Below are positions 34,585-42,084 of a DNA stretch of 64,000 nt, piece after piece. Source of the DNA: Cyanobium gracile PCC 6307 (GTDB lineage: Bacteria > Cyanobacteriota > Cyanobacteriia > PCC-6307 > Cyanobiaceae); the NCBI RefSeq assembly GCF_000316515.1, contig NC_019675.1, positions 2,381,964 to 2,445,963 of the forward strand. Reading direction: 5' to 3'. A program made the position numbers and the translations under genes. Numbering within the stretch: the stretch's first letter is position 1; every line of letters starts with the position of its first letter. The notes below the pieces were generated by a model. The model was given only the letters and a program-made list of their open reading frames with translations, was not told where the DNA came from and did no database searches.

Positions 34585-34926
34585 ATGCACATGCGAGCCC
34601 TGCTCCTGCTCACTCTTTTCTCGTCTCTCGCTGCACCTGTTGCGGCAATGACAGAAGATGAGATGGATGCGATTTGCGGCGCCAAGGGCACCGTAGCAAG
34701 AGCATCAGTGAACAATTTCCTCGCGGCCTCAAGACAGTCAGCGAAAGATAACCTGCAAGTTGAGCGATGCCGTCAACAGCTATTGCAGCAGTATGCAATA
34801 AATAACCTACCGGCAGGCGCGTTTTATCCCAACATGAGCGTCAACGGCTACCGAGTCCGCAAGTGCAGCCATGGTGGTCCTTGTATGTCGGATATCATGA
34901 TGTTCATTAAGCTCGGCGAAAGGTAA
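34585..34926 (+). CDS. Small secreted hypothetical protein
   Basis: 113 residues with a clear signal peptide (MHMRALLLLTLFSSLAAPVA, cleavage near AMTED). The mature part has Cys at several places (AICGAK, VERCRQQLL, KCSHGGPC) that could pair in the periplasm. ATG 34591 is an alternative start. Family not recognised. It is the first gene inside the element and the only one with an export signal, so it is a cargo candidate. Confidence 0.6.
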   Translation: MHMRALLLLTLFSSLAAPVAAMTEDEMDAICGAKGTVARASVNNFLAASRQSAKDNLQVERCRQQLLQQYAINNLPAGAFYPNMSVNGYRVRKCSHGGPCMSDIMMFIKLGER

Positions 34927-34943
34927 TAAGTGCTCACCGCGAG

Positions 34944-35237
34944 GTGAAGCGGCCGGAAGGAAGGCCAGCGGGAAACAGTGGGGGTCCCCCACAGTTACCG
35001 ACCCGCGCCAACCCCGGCACGCGCGACAACATCATCCGCCGCCTGGAGCGCTACGTGGAGGATCCTGAGGCCTGCCGGGAGCGTGGCACATTAAGAAATG
35101 AATCCGTCCACTCTCATGAGGGGCCTCGAGTATTTCTCCGACACCGCTGCCCATGCCGGGAGCTTCTGCCGGATCTACGCCCTGGAGGCTGCCGTGATCG
35201 CCTCCGCCACGGTGCAGGGCCTCACCGCCGGCAGTAA
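34944..35237 (+). CDS. Possible small ORF or gene remnant
   Basis: The first 50 codons from GTG 34944 look protein-like (NPGTRDNIIRRLERYVEDPE), but the rest overlaps the next gene in another frame and does not. It may be the 5' remnant of a truncated gene. Function not recognised. Confidence 0.25.
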   Translation: MKRPEGRPAGNSGGPPQLPTRANPGTRDNIIRRLERYVEDPEACRERGTLRNESVHSHEGPRVFLRHRCPCRELLPDLRPGGCRDRLRHGAGPHRRQ

Positions 35238-35343
35238 CGCCTTCACCAGCGTGCCCCTGCCCGCCGGGGCTCACATTGACGGGCAGTTCCGCAGCATCAC
35301 CCTGGCGTCGGGTCGGGTGATCGCCTACCGGGGGGATCGGTGA
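35098..35343 (+). CDS. Small phage-like structural or decoration protein
   Basis: 81 residues. The pattern ASATVQGLTAGSNAFTSVPL then AGAHIDGQFRSITLASG resembles short beta proteins found beside head and tail genes of siphoviruses, where they describe fibre or decoration parts. It overlaps the following gp10-like gene by 4 bp. The call is by pattern only. Confidence 0.45.
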   Translation: MNPSTLMRGLEYFSDTAAHAGSFCRIYALEAAVIASATVQGLTAGSNAFTSVPLPAGAHIDGQFRSITLASGRVIAYRGDR

Positions 35344-35762
35344 TCAAGTCCAACTTGCGCATCACCAGCTTCAACAGCGACGACCTGATCCGCAGGCTGC
35401 CGAAGATCCTCACCGACTACGGAAAAGTTTTGGATGCGCGCCTGAAGGAGGAAATCCGCAGCGTCCAGTACCCGTGGCCTGGCGTCACCGTGCGCCGCAA
35501 CGGGGAAACGGTGGGCAGCCCCCGCGACATCGTGGATACCGGGGCCTTCCTGCGGTCGCAGCGGCGGAGGCGCATCAACATCACCACCATCCGCTTTGAG
35601 TGGGGCGGCAGTGGCGGGGTGACTTACGCCGGCTACATCTTCCAAGGAATTCCTGGGAAGTCCTATCCGCCGAGGGACTGGATCACGCCGGCCCTGAAGG
35701 CCGAGCCGATCGCGCCGTTCTTCGCCAGGGAGTGGGCCAGGCTCGCTGCTGCTGGTCTGTAA
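35340..35762 (+). CDS. HK97 gp10-like tail/neck protein
   Basis: 140 residues. IVDTGAFLRSQ, VTYAGYIFQG and YPPRDWITPALKAE occur in the order and spacing of HK97 gp10-type tail-completion proteins (N-terminal helix binding other copies, conserved small-to-large loop, C-terminal helix). In phages it joins head and tail. In an element without capsid genes it may be a relic or may alter a helper's particles. Confidence 0.6.
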   Translation: MIKSNLRITSFNSDDLIRRLPKILTDYGKVLDARLKEEIRSVQYPWPGVTVRRNGETVGSPRDIVDTGAFLRSQRRRRINITTIRFEWGGSGGVTYAGYIFQGIPGKSYPPRDWITPALKAEPIAPFFAREWARLAAAGL

Positions 35763-35874
35763 GCAAACTGTTGCAGATGCGAAACAGCAACGAATGCCTT
35801 GCGATAGTTAATCTGAAACGGTCCCTATTTCTTGCCGGCTGGTGTTATCAATAGGGAGCCCTGCACCGCTTCCC

Positions 35875-36060
35875 ATGCTCAAGATCACCGCCGCCGATGG
35901 CCCCACCGCCGACCGGGCCTGGCAGATGATCCTCGATAACGGCACCTTTGGGGCCGTGGCGATCACCTGCGAGGACACCGGCACCACCACGCACCTGCAA
36001 CGCGGGGCAGACGGCCGTTGGTGCGCTCTGGGGGCCTCCGGCGCCATGCTCCGCGCCTAG
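35875..36060 (+). CDS. Hypothetical protein, 61 aa
   Basis: Begins MLKITAADGPTADRAWQMIL and ends SGAMLRA. A small alpha/beta protein with a WCALGASG turn. Family not recognised. It lies 112 bp after the gp10-like gene. Confidence 0.45.
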   Translation: MLKITAADGPTADRAWQMILDNGTFGAVAITCEDTGTTTHLQRGADGRWCALGASGAMLRA

Positions 36061-36360
36061 TCGGTGATCGCACCCACTGCCACCAGTGCCGTAGTACAAT
36101 GCCTTCAGATCGAGAAGGCCGAGTGAGCCACCGATCACCAGAACGACATCCCAAGCGCCACGGCGCCCCCGCTACTGCAGGACCGGCATCCGGCACCAGC
36201 AGGCACTGAAGGAAGACCCGGTAGCGGGGTCCGGCATGGATGAGACGCCTACCCCCCAGCACCTCGACAACAGAATCAACCGATCCGTTCCAGGGGCTCC
36301 TTGGTGGCCGCTGTGCTGGAAGCGATGCGCCGGCCGCCGAATCCTTCGCCCCTGAGAACA
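36061..36360. promoter_or_regulatory. 300-bp gap with a possible promoter and an inverted repeat copy
   Basis: No gene seen. TACAAT at 36095-36100 is a good -10 candidate. At 36281-36291 lies CGATCCGTTCC, the reverse complement of the GGAACGGATCG repeats found at 36719 and 37133. Confidence 0.35.
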
Positions 36361-36705
36361 ATGAACACGAAACACGACACGGTGGACGTGCTGCTGGCGG
36401 TCGCCCTGGAGGTGGCCCAGGCCCTGCTGGTCCTGATCGTCGCCGTGGTGGCCCTGCTGCTGACGCTGGCCCGCTGGAGGCCATCCCGCGCCCCTGCTGT
36501 GCCGGCACCGGCTGCCACCACCGACCCCCGCCAGGTGGCGGCGGCAGGCAGCACTGACGCCCCGCCGATCCCCCTGCTGCATCCCCTGGCCCTGGTGGCT
36601 GAGCAGCTGGAGGCCCTCCCCGTTGCCCGCCTACGGCCCCTCGCCGGCGTCAGCAGCAAGCGGCACCGCAAGCATGAGCTGGTGGCCCAGCTGGTGGCCT
36701 GCTGA
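36361..36705 (+). CDS. Small membrane protein with SAP-like tail
   Basis: 114 residues. One strong membrane helix (LEVAQALLVLIVAVVALLLT) follows a short polar N-terminus. A Pro/Ala-rich linker leads to a C-terminal motif (LRPLAGVSSKRHRKHELVAQ) like the SAP-type or Rho-N-type helix pair seen in small cyanophage proteins. ATG 36361 follows CCTGAGAACA. Function unknown. Confidence 0.55.
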   Translation: MNTKHDTVDVLLAVALEVAQALLVLIVAVVALLLTLARWRPSRAPAVPAPAATTDPRQVAAAGSTDAPPIPLLHPLALVAEQLEALPVARLRPLAGVSSKRHRKHELVAQLVAC

Positions 36706-36716
36706 CCCCTCGACCC

Positions 36717-36731
36717 CCGGAACGGATCGCC
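36717..36731 (+). repeat. CCGGAACGGATCGCC repeat, copy A
   Basis: A 15-bp sequence repeated exactly at 37131-37145; an 11-bp part is present in inverse orientation at 36281-36291. All are between genes of the element, so they may be regulatory sites. Confidence 0.5.
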
Positions 36732-36862
36732 TTATGCTTTCCATGGCCCCTATGGGCTGGGCTGCGCCGTGATGGGCCGCAGACCGCAATGCATCGCACC
36801 GCCATCGTCCGCCGGTCACGACCTGTACAGGGAAACCGGCAGCCCATCGCAGCAGTTGAACC

Positions 36863-37069
36863 ATGCACAAGATCCAGCACGCGCCCCGTGGCTACATGCA
36901 CCGGGGCTACTACATCGAGGCGACCCCTGGCCCTCGCGGATGGAACGTCTGGCGCCCTGATGAGGAGATCGCCCTTTGCGGCGTTGTCTCCCTGCAAGAG
37001 GCGCGGGACGTGATCACCGACGACCTGGGCCGCGTTCTGACGCCGGCGAAGGATCCGGCGGAAGTCTGA
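36863..37069 (+). CDS. Hypothetical protein, 68 aa
   Basis: Starts MHKIQHAPRGYMHRGYYIEA and ends TPAKDPAEV. It has an aromatic beta hairpin (GYYIEATPGPRGWNVWRP) and a short helix (LQEARDVITDDLG). It resembles small orphan proteins of phages. Family not recognised. It lies between the two direct repeats. Confidence 0.5.
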   Translation: MHKIQHAPRGYMHRGYYIEATPGPRGWNVWRPDEEIALCGVVSLQEARDVITDDLGRVLTPAKDPAEV

Positions 37070-37130
37070 TCAGGAAAACGCCGGGGGCGAAAAGGCTACT
37101 TCCCGCCCCCGGCACCTCAACACAACACCA

Positions 37131-37145
37131 CCGGAACGGATCGCC
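37131..37145 (+). repeat. CCGGAACGGATCGCC repeat, copy B
   Basis: Exact copy of 36717-36731, 62 bp after the stop of the 68-residue gene and in the gap before the leftward HTH gene. Confidence 0.5.
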
Positions 37146-37285
37146 CTGCTACCGAACACCCGTCGGCTTGTGCCGGTTGGGTGTGCCAATTTTGGCCAAG
37201 CGCCTGTTTTGCGCCTTGGACAGGCCCGAGATCCTTGGCGCTGCAGTGTCGGCGTATCTGTCCCTCAGAGGCAGAGTGGCGAGCG

Positions 37286-37546
37286 TCAGGCCGCCAGCCG
37301 CTGATCCTCCGACCACCGCTTGAACGCCTGCGGCTTGAGGAACCACACCTCAGGCGGCACCTTCCGCCGTGCCCTGCTCAAGATCGCGTGGTGGCTGATG
37401 CCGAACCGCTCCGCCACGTCCTCCACGGCGCACGGCTGCCCGTCCATGGAGAAGTGGGGTTCGTCACCCTCTCGCTCCGCAAACCAGACCCCGATCCGCA
37501 CCACGGGGCCGGCGTTGTCGATCGCCTTCCTGGGGCGCCCCATCAC
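37286..37546 (-). CDS. Small HTH DNA-binding protein
   Basis: 86 residues. AVEDVAERFGISHHAILSRA is a helix-turn-helix, followed by RRKVPPEVWFLKPQAF. The N-terminus (MMGRPRKAID) is AT-hook-like. It is likely a regulator of the element. Its start overlaps the stop of the clamp-like gene by 4 bp. Confidence 0.65.
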   Translation of the reverse strand: MMGRPRKAIDNAGPVVRIGVWFAEREGDEPHFSMDGQPCAVEDVAERFGISHHAILSRARRKVPPEVWFLKPQAFKRWSEDQRLAA

Positions 37547-38154
37547 TTCCGCTCCAGTCGCATCACCAGCACCGTCCCGGTGAACCCCTCGCCGGTGAAG
37601 GTGACCACCAGCGGCCCCTTGGTGCCCACCGTCCTGATGTCCACCCGGTCGAGCCGCCCCTCCTTGGCCCCCAGCAGCTTCTGCACTGATGAGAGCGCCA
37701 GCACCCCCCAGGTGCCGCCCTCATTGCGCTCCTGAGGCTCTGCAACCTCCAGAACCCTCTCTATGCCACTCGGGTCCAGCGTTTCACCTCTCGGCATCTC
37801 AGAGACGCACGTCATCGCAGCGGAGAACGTCCGCACCCGCCAGGACCAATCCCCGCCGTCGGCTGTAGGTGTCACTGCCACGATTTCCGCGTCGGAATGG
37901 CGCTGCAGCTGGTGCGCCAGCGCCTGCGTCGGGATCGCCAGATGCTGCGCGCAATGGCCGGCGGTTTCGATGATCACCGCAGTTACACCATCCGTGGCGA
38001 ACAGTCGGACCCCTTCACCGTGCGGCTCGATCTGTAGATCGCGCGGGATTGTCTTGCCGAAGTCCTTAGGCGCAAGGCGCAGCGCCAGCCTTACCGGCGC
38101 CGCCTGTACTTCCACGGTCGGCAAGGCCCTGACCGGCGCGATTGACGAAACCAT
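37543..38154 (-). CDS. DNA-sliding-clamp-like protein (short)
   Basis: 203 residues. GEGVRLFATDGVTAVIIETA resembles the repeating beta-clamp strand pattern (xLxLxATD), and the end TGTVLVMRLERK recalls the C-terminus of DnaN (MPMR). It is about half the usual DnaN length. If right, it may be a cut-down clamp or a decoy for the host's replication machinery. The likeness is by pattern only. It is coupled to the HTH gene and divergent from the rightward genes at 38.2 kb. Confidence 0.35.
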   Translation of the reverse strand: MVSSIAPVRALPTVEVQAAPVRLALRLAPKDFGKTIPRDLQIEPHGEGVRLFATDGVTAVIIETAGHCAQHLAIPTQALAHQLQRHSDAEIVAVTPTADGGDWSWRVRTFSAAMTCVSEMPRGETLDPSGIERVLEVAEPQERNEGGTWGVLALSSVQKLLGAKEGRLDRVDIRTVGTKGPLVVTFTGEGFTGTVLVMRLERK

Positions 38155-38186
38155 GCAACACTTGGAGGTGTCTAAGCTTAGTTCAA

Positions 38187-38357
38187 GTGGCTTACGCCGT
38201 CGATGACGATTCTCCAAGGGTGCTGAGGCATCCGGGAGAAGATCAGCACGGTCCCTGTGAACTGGACGATTCGCCCCTGACTTCCGCCCAGTTCCGCCGT
38301 TTCCTGCGGGACCGCTATGCAACCACCGCCCTCCCTGTGACCATCCATGGACTTTGA
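38187..38357 (+). CDS. Possible small ORF, 56 aa
   Basis: GTG start; VAYAVDDDSPRVLRHPG and SAQFRRFLRDRYATTALPV look like a helical small protein. Its stop overlaps the start of the next gene (38347), as in coupled genes. A GGAGGT occurs 17 bp before the GTG, too far to be decisive. Confidence 0.3.
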   Translation: MAYAVDDDSPRVLRHPGEDQHGPCELDDSPLTSAQFRRFLRDRYATTALPVTIHGL

Positions 38358-38937
38358 CCCCATCGCCGACGCGAAAGAACTTTGCGCCAAGTGGCAGGCC
38401 GAAACCGATGCCTTTCTCGGCCGGTCAACTGCTCAGCGGCCTGCCGCTGTTGAAGTCGATCCGCTCGAAGGTGAAGTCGAACGCGCCTACAAGCAGACCG
38501 CCTACGCAGAGCAACAGGCTGTTGCCCTTGATCAGCGGCTCCGCGCGATTGCCACCATGGGCGGCATCCCCGCTGAATACCTCTCCAAGCCTCGCTCCCA
38601 AGGCGTCCTGCGCAACCCCTTCGGTGGCCCCTTTGCCAATAACACGGTGGTCATGGCCCTCCAGAGCAGCCAGCACCCTGATGCTGCCCGCCTGATCCCC
38701 CTGCTCTGCGAGCGTGCCGGCATCCCAGCTCCGGCGATCGACTATGCCGGGATCGAGCGGAAGAAGCAGCGGGCGATCTGGGATTCCGAGATGGCGCAGA
38801 TGACCGCCGAACTCAAGGCCAGCCGGGAAAAGGCCCTGGCTGAATACAACGCCCGCCTGCAGCAGGGCACCCCCAAGGTCAACACCGGATGGAAGCAGGG
38901 AGTGCCCTTCCCTGAGCACCTGCGCACGAAGCGGTGA
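38347..38937 (+). CDS. Hypothetical protein with coiled segments, 196 aa
   Basis: Two helical regions (residues about 1-70, with KQTAYAEQQAVALDQRLRAI, and about 135-170, with IERKKQRAIWDSEMAQMTAE) flank a Pro/Gly-rich centre. The pattern suggests an oligomeric or scaffold-like protein. Family not recognised. Its stop overlaps the start of the next gene (ATGATGG). Confidence 0.55.
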   Translation: MDFDPIADAKELCAKWQAETDAFLGRSTAQRPAAVEVDPLEGEVERAYKQTAYAEQQAVALDQRLRAIATMGGIPAEYLSKPRSQGVLRNPFGGPFANNTVVMALQSSQHPDAARLIPLLCERAGIPAPAIDYAGIERKKQRAIWDSEMAQMTAELKASREKALAEYNARLQQGTPKVNTGWKQGVPFPEHLRTKR

Positions 38938-39239
38938 TGGCCTGGACTCGCCCCCTTCGCCCTATTCACACCTTGATCAGCAGCCAGCGATTCCCGAGCT
39001 TCGGCGCCTTGCTGGTGGGCAGCAGGGCAGCACGGGGGCAGTGGTTTCAGACCTGGCGTTCGCTGAACGCCGATGTGGATGCCATGGTGCAACGGCTGCC
39101 CACTTCCGGGGCCTTTTGGCTCGACCAGTACGCCTCGATCGTGGCCCGATTCGATGCCGGCGACCCGGAGATCACCAGCCTGGGAAACGCCGAGAAGCAC
39201 GTAACCAGGATGCGCGAGATCCTCGCGGCGCAACCGTGA
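38934..39239 (+). CDS. Hypothetical protein, first of a duplicated pair
   Basis: 101 residues. RPIHTLISSQRFPSFGALLV, a central Trp-rich part (QWFQTWRSLNADVD) and a C-terminal helix ending HVTRMREILAAQ align along their length with the next protein. Function unknown. GTG of the next gene overlaps its stop by 4 bp. Confidence 0.55.
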   Translation: MMAWTRPLRPIHTLISSQRFPSFGALLVGSRAARGQWFQTWRSLNADVDAMVQRLPTSGAFWLDQYASIVARFDAGDPEITSLGNAEKHVTRMREILAAQP

Positions 39240-39625
39240 CTTACGACCCCCGCTGGTCCCCCGACTGGAAGGCGCTGGTGCCCAAGCCACGGAAGCACAA
39301 GCCCCGGCCGCTGTCCGAGTGGGAGAAGCTCCGCCCCATCCACCGCGCCAGCACCTGCTGGAGGTGGCCGACCTGGGGTGCCCTCCACCTGCGCACCCTC
39401 GCTGATGCTGAGCACTTCCGTTCCCGCTGGCTCTACGGCACGCGGGAGGACCCCAGCAGCTTCATCGAGGAGCTTCCCCGTGAAGTGGGGTATCACGACA
39501 CCTACCGCGCCTTGATCGCCCGCTGGGAGGCCCAGGACCCCAACGACGTGGAGATGCAATCCCCTACCGCTAGCCTCCACATTGCCGCCATGAAGCGCAT
39601 CCTCGCGGAGGCCGAATCACCATGA
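39236..39625 (+). CDS. Hypothetical protein, second of a duplicated pair
   Basis: 129 residues from GTG 39236. After a basic N-terminus (WKALVPKPRKHKPRPLSEWE) it follows the same plan as the upstream protein: RPIHRASTCWRWPTWGALHL, then a region ending HIAAMKRILAEA. The two are diverged tandem copies. Its stop overlaps the start of the repeat protein (CATGA). Confidence 0.55.
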   Translation: MTYDPRWSPDWKALVPKPRKHKPRPLSEWEKLRPIHRASTCWRWPTWGALHLRTLADAEHFRSRWLYGTREDPSSFIEELPREVGYHDTYRALIARWEAQDPNDVEMQSPTASLHIAAMKRILAEAESP

Positions 39626-39786
39626 CCACCCCCCCCGCTGATAAGCCCAAACGCACCATCCTCGACAGATTCGAGGGGAAAATCCTCGACAGGTTCCAAG
39701 GCAACATCCTTGACGGGCTCCAAGGCAACATCCTCGACTCGGCCAAGGGCAACATCCTCGACCCGCCGCGCAAGCGGAAGAAGTAA
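39622..39786 (+). CDS. Octapeptide-repeat small protein (ILDxxxGN repeats)
   Basis: 54 residues: a short Pro/Lys-rich head, then four and a half copies of an 8-residue unit with consensus I-L-D-x-x-x-G-N/K from residue 13 on, and a basic tail (PPRKRKK). The DNA shows matching 24-bp repeats at 39658-39777. The strict period suggests a beta-solenoid-like or filament-forming peptide, or a flexible binding repeat. No family recognised. It overlaps the upstream gene by 4 bp and is 2 bp before the terminase-like gene, so it is expressed with them. Confidence 0.6.
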   Translation: MTTPPADKPKRTILDRFEGKILDRFQGNILDGLQGNILDSAKGNILDPPRKRKK

Positions 39787-39788
39787 CC

Positions 39789-40160
39789 ATGGCCGGCCAT
39801 CGCTGCACAAAGGCCGAGGCCGAGGCGCGCCATTCCTGGATCGTTGAGCAGATCGCTGCCTTCCGTCCCAGACCCCAGATCGTGCGAGAAGTGATGGAAC
39901 GGTATGGGGTCTCCCGGCCCCAGGCCCTCAAGTACCTGCAGCGCGCCGACGCGGAACGGTTTCAGGTGTACGACAGCGTGGAGCGCATGGACCTGCTCAC
40001 CACGGCGCTGCAGGCGGCCGAGAAGGCGGTAGAGCTGGCCATTGCCCGCAAGAACCCGAACGAGATCATCGGGGCGGTGAGGCTGCTGAACGGCCTGACG
40101 GGCTTTGGCATCGACCTGAGTGGCAACTACAACCGCAGGCCGAAGCCGTGGCAGCGATGA
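39789..40160 (+). CDS. Terminase small-subunit-like HTH protein
   Basis: 123 residues. The N-terminal helix-turn-helix (RPQIVREVMERYGVSRPQAL) followed by an oligomerising helix region (LLTTALQAAEKAVELAIARK) matches the plan of phage small terminases that choose DNA for packaging. In phage satellites such a protein redirects the helper's packaging to satellite DNA. A plain HTH regulator is the alternative. No large terminase is encoded here. Confidence 0.55.
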   Translation: MAGHRCTKAEAEARHSWIVEQIAAFRPRPQIVREVMERYGVSRPQALKYLQRADAERFQVYDSVERMDLLTTALQAAEKAVELAIARKNPNEIIGAVRLLNGLTGFGIDLSGNYNRRPKPWQR

Positions 40161-40270
40161 CGTTTCTGGCTCTTTTGTCACCTATGCATGGGCCACCGCC
40201 TGCCCCGGAATCGGCTCTTTCTGCTGCTATGCATGGCGCCATAACGCTGCCGTGATGGCTGATCCCCGCC

Positions 40271-40462
40271 GTGGCTGACCTCGCCTCGCTGCACCTGCGG
40301 ATCTGGCGCCTGCACCTCACCCTCGACCTGGAGATTGAGGAGCGGCCGCAGCCTGAGCAACCGGAGCCGATGGGCTTCGGCAGCCCGATTGACGTCCCGG
40401 TGGTGGCGGATGACGGCGACGTGGAGGACCGGCATCTTGGATTCCGAGCGCGGCGCCCCTGA
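40271..40462 (+). CDS. Hypothetical protein, 63 aa
   Basis: GTG start. ADLASLHLRIWRLHLTLDLE is an amphipathic helix, followed by an acidic, Pro-rich tail. It may be an oligomerisation or protein-binding peptide. It is the last gene of the rightward series. Confidence 0.4.
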   Translation: MADLASLHLRIWRLHLTLDLEIEERPQPEQPEPMGFGSPIDVPVVADDGDVEDRHLGFRARRP

Positions 40463-40716
40463 GCCCGTCAAAATAGCGGCTGGCAGAAAACGCAGACAGC
40501 CTGCTCTTAAAGCAGTATGTTCCTGCAGTGATAGCAAGGGTTTCAATGCAAGAACGTGATTCTGTTGCGCAGACCGGTGCGCGTTAGTGGCCTTGGAGCG
40601 TGGCTCACGCCTCAGGAGATGTAGGAAAAGTGGATGGGTGAAAGCTGACGCCTCACCCCGTATAGGAAAAGTCAAGCCCTCATGAACCTGCCAGTACATA
40701 CCTAAGCAATGCCGGA
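40463..40716. other. Converging gap with a motif copy
   Basis: 254 bp between the rightward and leftward gene sets. It carries the motif TGCGCA-N6-TGCGCG and two copies of TAGGAAAAGT (about 40622 and 40662). It is relatively AT-rich. It may hold terminators or an origin; none could be shown. Confidence 0.4.
40566..40583. repeat. TGCGCA-N6-TGCGYR motif, copy 2
   Basis: TGCGCA, GACCGG, TGCGCG in the converging gap. Confidence 0.45.
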
Positions 40717-41823
40717 TTAGAGAGGCAGAGAGTAGAGCCAGATAGGTCTGCCCATGGCAGTGGGCTGTTTTGTGCGGCTGAGGGCATCAGCTAGGAAGAG
40801 CTCAATACAGACACGTCTGACATGCTCGGGGTTGTGGCCTAGTGCTTGGCCTAGATCCTTGGCGGATCTTGGGGAGGGGTCAGCCCTCAGATGCTCCAGG
40901 AGTCTGGCCTTGAGTTGTTGACGTTTGCTGGGTAAGAGGTCGCCTTCACCAACGGCCTTGAGTGTCCAGGAGAAGTCTTCTGGGTTGCCTTGGAGGTGCC
41001 AGCGAGTGCCCTCCTTACAGTTGCGTTTGCCGAGGCATCCGAGCACGTAATGATCCTCATGGGTCGGCTGTGATGGCCGCCACATGCCCCAGATGTCGGA
41101 CACTGCGCCGCCTTGGGTGCCCGTGCCAGTGATGTCATGGACGGTGACTTGAGAGCGTTGTCCGGATTCAGGCTTCTTGAGATGGGCGGCGATGACCGCA
41201 AGAAGATTGTTCCTGCTGGCGAGGGCGTTCAGTTCATAGAGAGGATGCGAAAACTCCGCGTCCTTCATGCTGTGGGAACCGTGCGTCAGGAGAGTCGTTA
41301 TGGAGTCCAAGAACACAGCGGCATAGCGTTGGCCATTGATCTGGGCTCTTAAGCGATCCATCTCAAGCCCACACCAGCCTTGTTCGTCTGGGAAGAGGAA
41401 TTCGATACCCTCTGCTTGAATGTCCATAATCTCCAGCTTTTCCGTTGCGTTCCGCCTGGATTCGTCGGCCTGAATGAACAGGACGCGACCTTTGACGGTT
41501 GGGAGCTGACCCATCAGTGGAAGGCCGTGTGCGATGGCTTCCGCTGCTCGATACATGAAGCTGGTTTTCCCAACGCCAAGCTCTGCCGCGAGGATCACGG
41601 CATTGCCCTGTGCACCGAACTGGTCGATGGTCCAGATCGTCGGGCTCCGATCCTGGCGAAGCTCGGCAACGGAGCGGACTTTCCCTACATCCGGTTTGGC
41701 GTCAACCTTCGGCGCCGTTCGTTGGTAGGGGAGTTTTCCTACTTCCGGTGTGTGGTGAGGCTTGGAAGACCTGGCCAACTCCTGCTCCTCTTCCCACGTG
41801 TCTGGGATGTAGATGCCGGTCAT
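40717..41823 (-). CDS. RepA-like RecA-fold ATPase (replication)
   Basis: 368 residues. Walker A (AELGVGKTSF, Lys86) and Walker B (RYAAVFLDSITT, Asp173) are clear; the spacing and LAVIAAHLKKPES resemble hexameric RepA/DnaB-like helicases of plasmids and satellites. The C-terminal 80 residues form a winged-helix-like region (AKDLGQALGHNPEHVRRVCI). It probably loads at or unwinds the element's origin. It overlaps the upstream small gene by 4 bp (ATGA). Confidence 0.8.
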   Translation of the reverse strand: MTGIYIPDTWEEEQELARSSKPHHTPEVGKLPYQRTAPKVDAKPDVGKVRSVAELRQDRSPTIWTIDQFGAQGNAVILAAELGVGKTSFMYRAAEAIAHGLPLMGQLPTVKGRVLFIQADESRRNATEKLEIMDIQAEGIEFLFPDEQGWCGLEMDRLRAQINGQRYAAVFLDSITTLLTHGSHSMKDAEFSHPLYELNALASRNNLLAVIAAHLKKPESGQRSQVTVHDITGTGTQGGAVSDIWGMWRPSQPTHEDHYVLGCLGKRNCKEGTRWHLQGNPEDFSWTLKAVGEGDLLPSKRQQLKARLLEHLRADPSPRSAKDLGQALGHNPEHVRRVCIELFLADALSRTKQPTAMGRPIWLYSLPL

Positions 41824-42029
41824 CGCATCTGGCCTCTCTTCACGCTCGCCAGCCAGCGCCAGACCTTGATCATTGGGTCGTCAGGACGATGGATCTCAGT
41901 CCACCTAAGGGCGGCCGAGTAGTCTTCAAATTGCCAGCCATGCTTAAGGGCAGTCCGATGGATCTGGAGCAAGTCCCACGAGGGGACAACCCCCGCCCTC
42001 ATTGGGAGCGGGGTCGTGATAGGGTTCAT
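41820..42029 (-). CDS. Small protein coupled to the RepA-like gene, 69 aa
   Basis: MNPITTPLPMRAGVVPSWDL start; HRTALKHGWQFEDYSAALRW and MIKVWRWLASVKRGQMR follow. Trp-rich and basic, helical. Family not recognised; the ATGA overlap suggests it works with the ATPase. Confidence 0.5.
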   Translation of the reverse strand: MNPITTPLPMRAGVVPSWDLLQIHRTALKHGWQFEDYSAALRWTEIHRPDDPMIKVWRWLASVKRGQMR

Positions 42030-42084
42030 GGCGATTCGTGGATTTCAGGGGGGGGAGTCCTAGGCAGACTTCTTCCCTTTTTTC

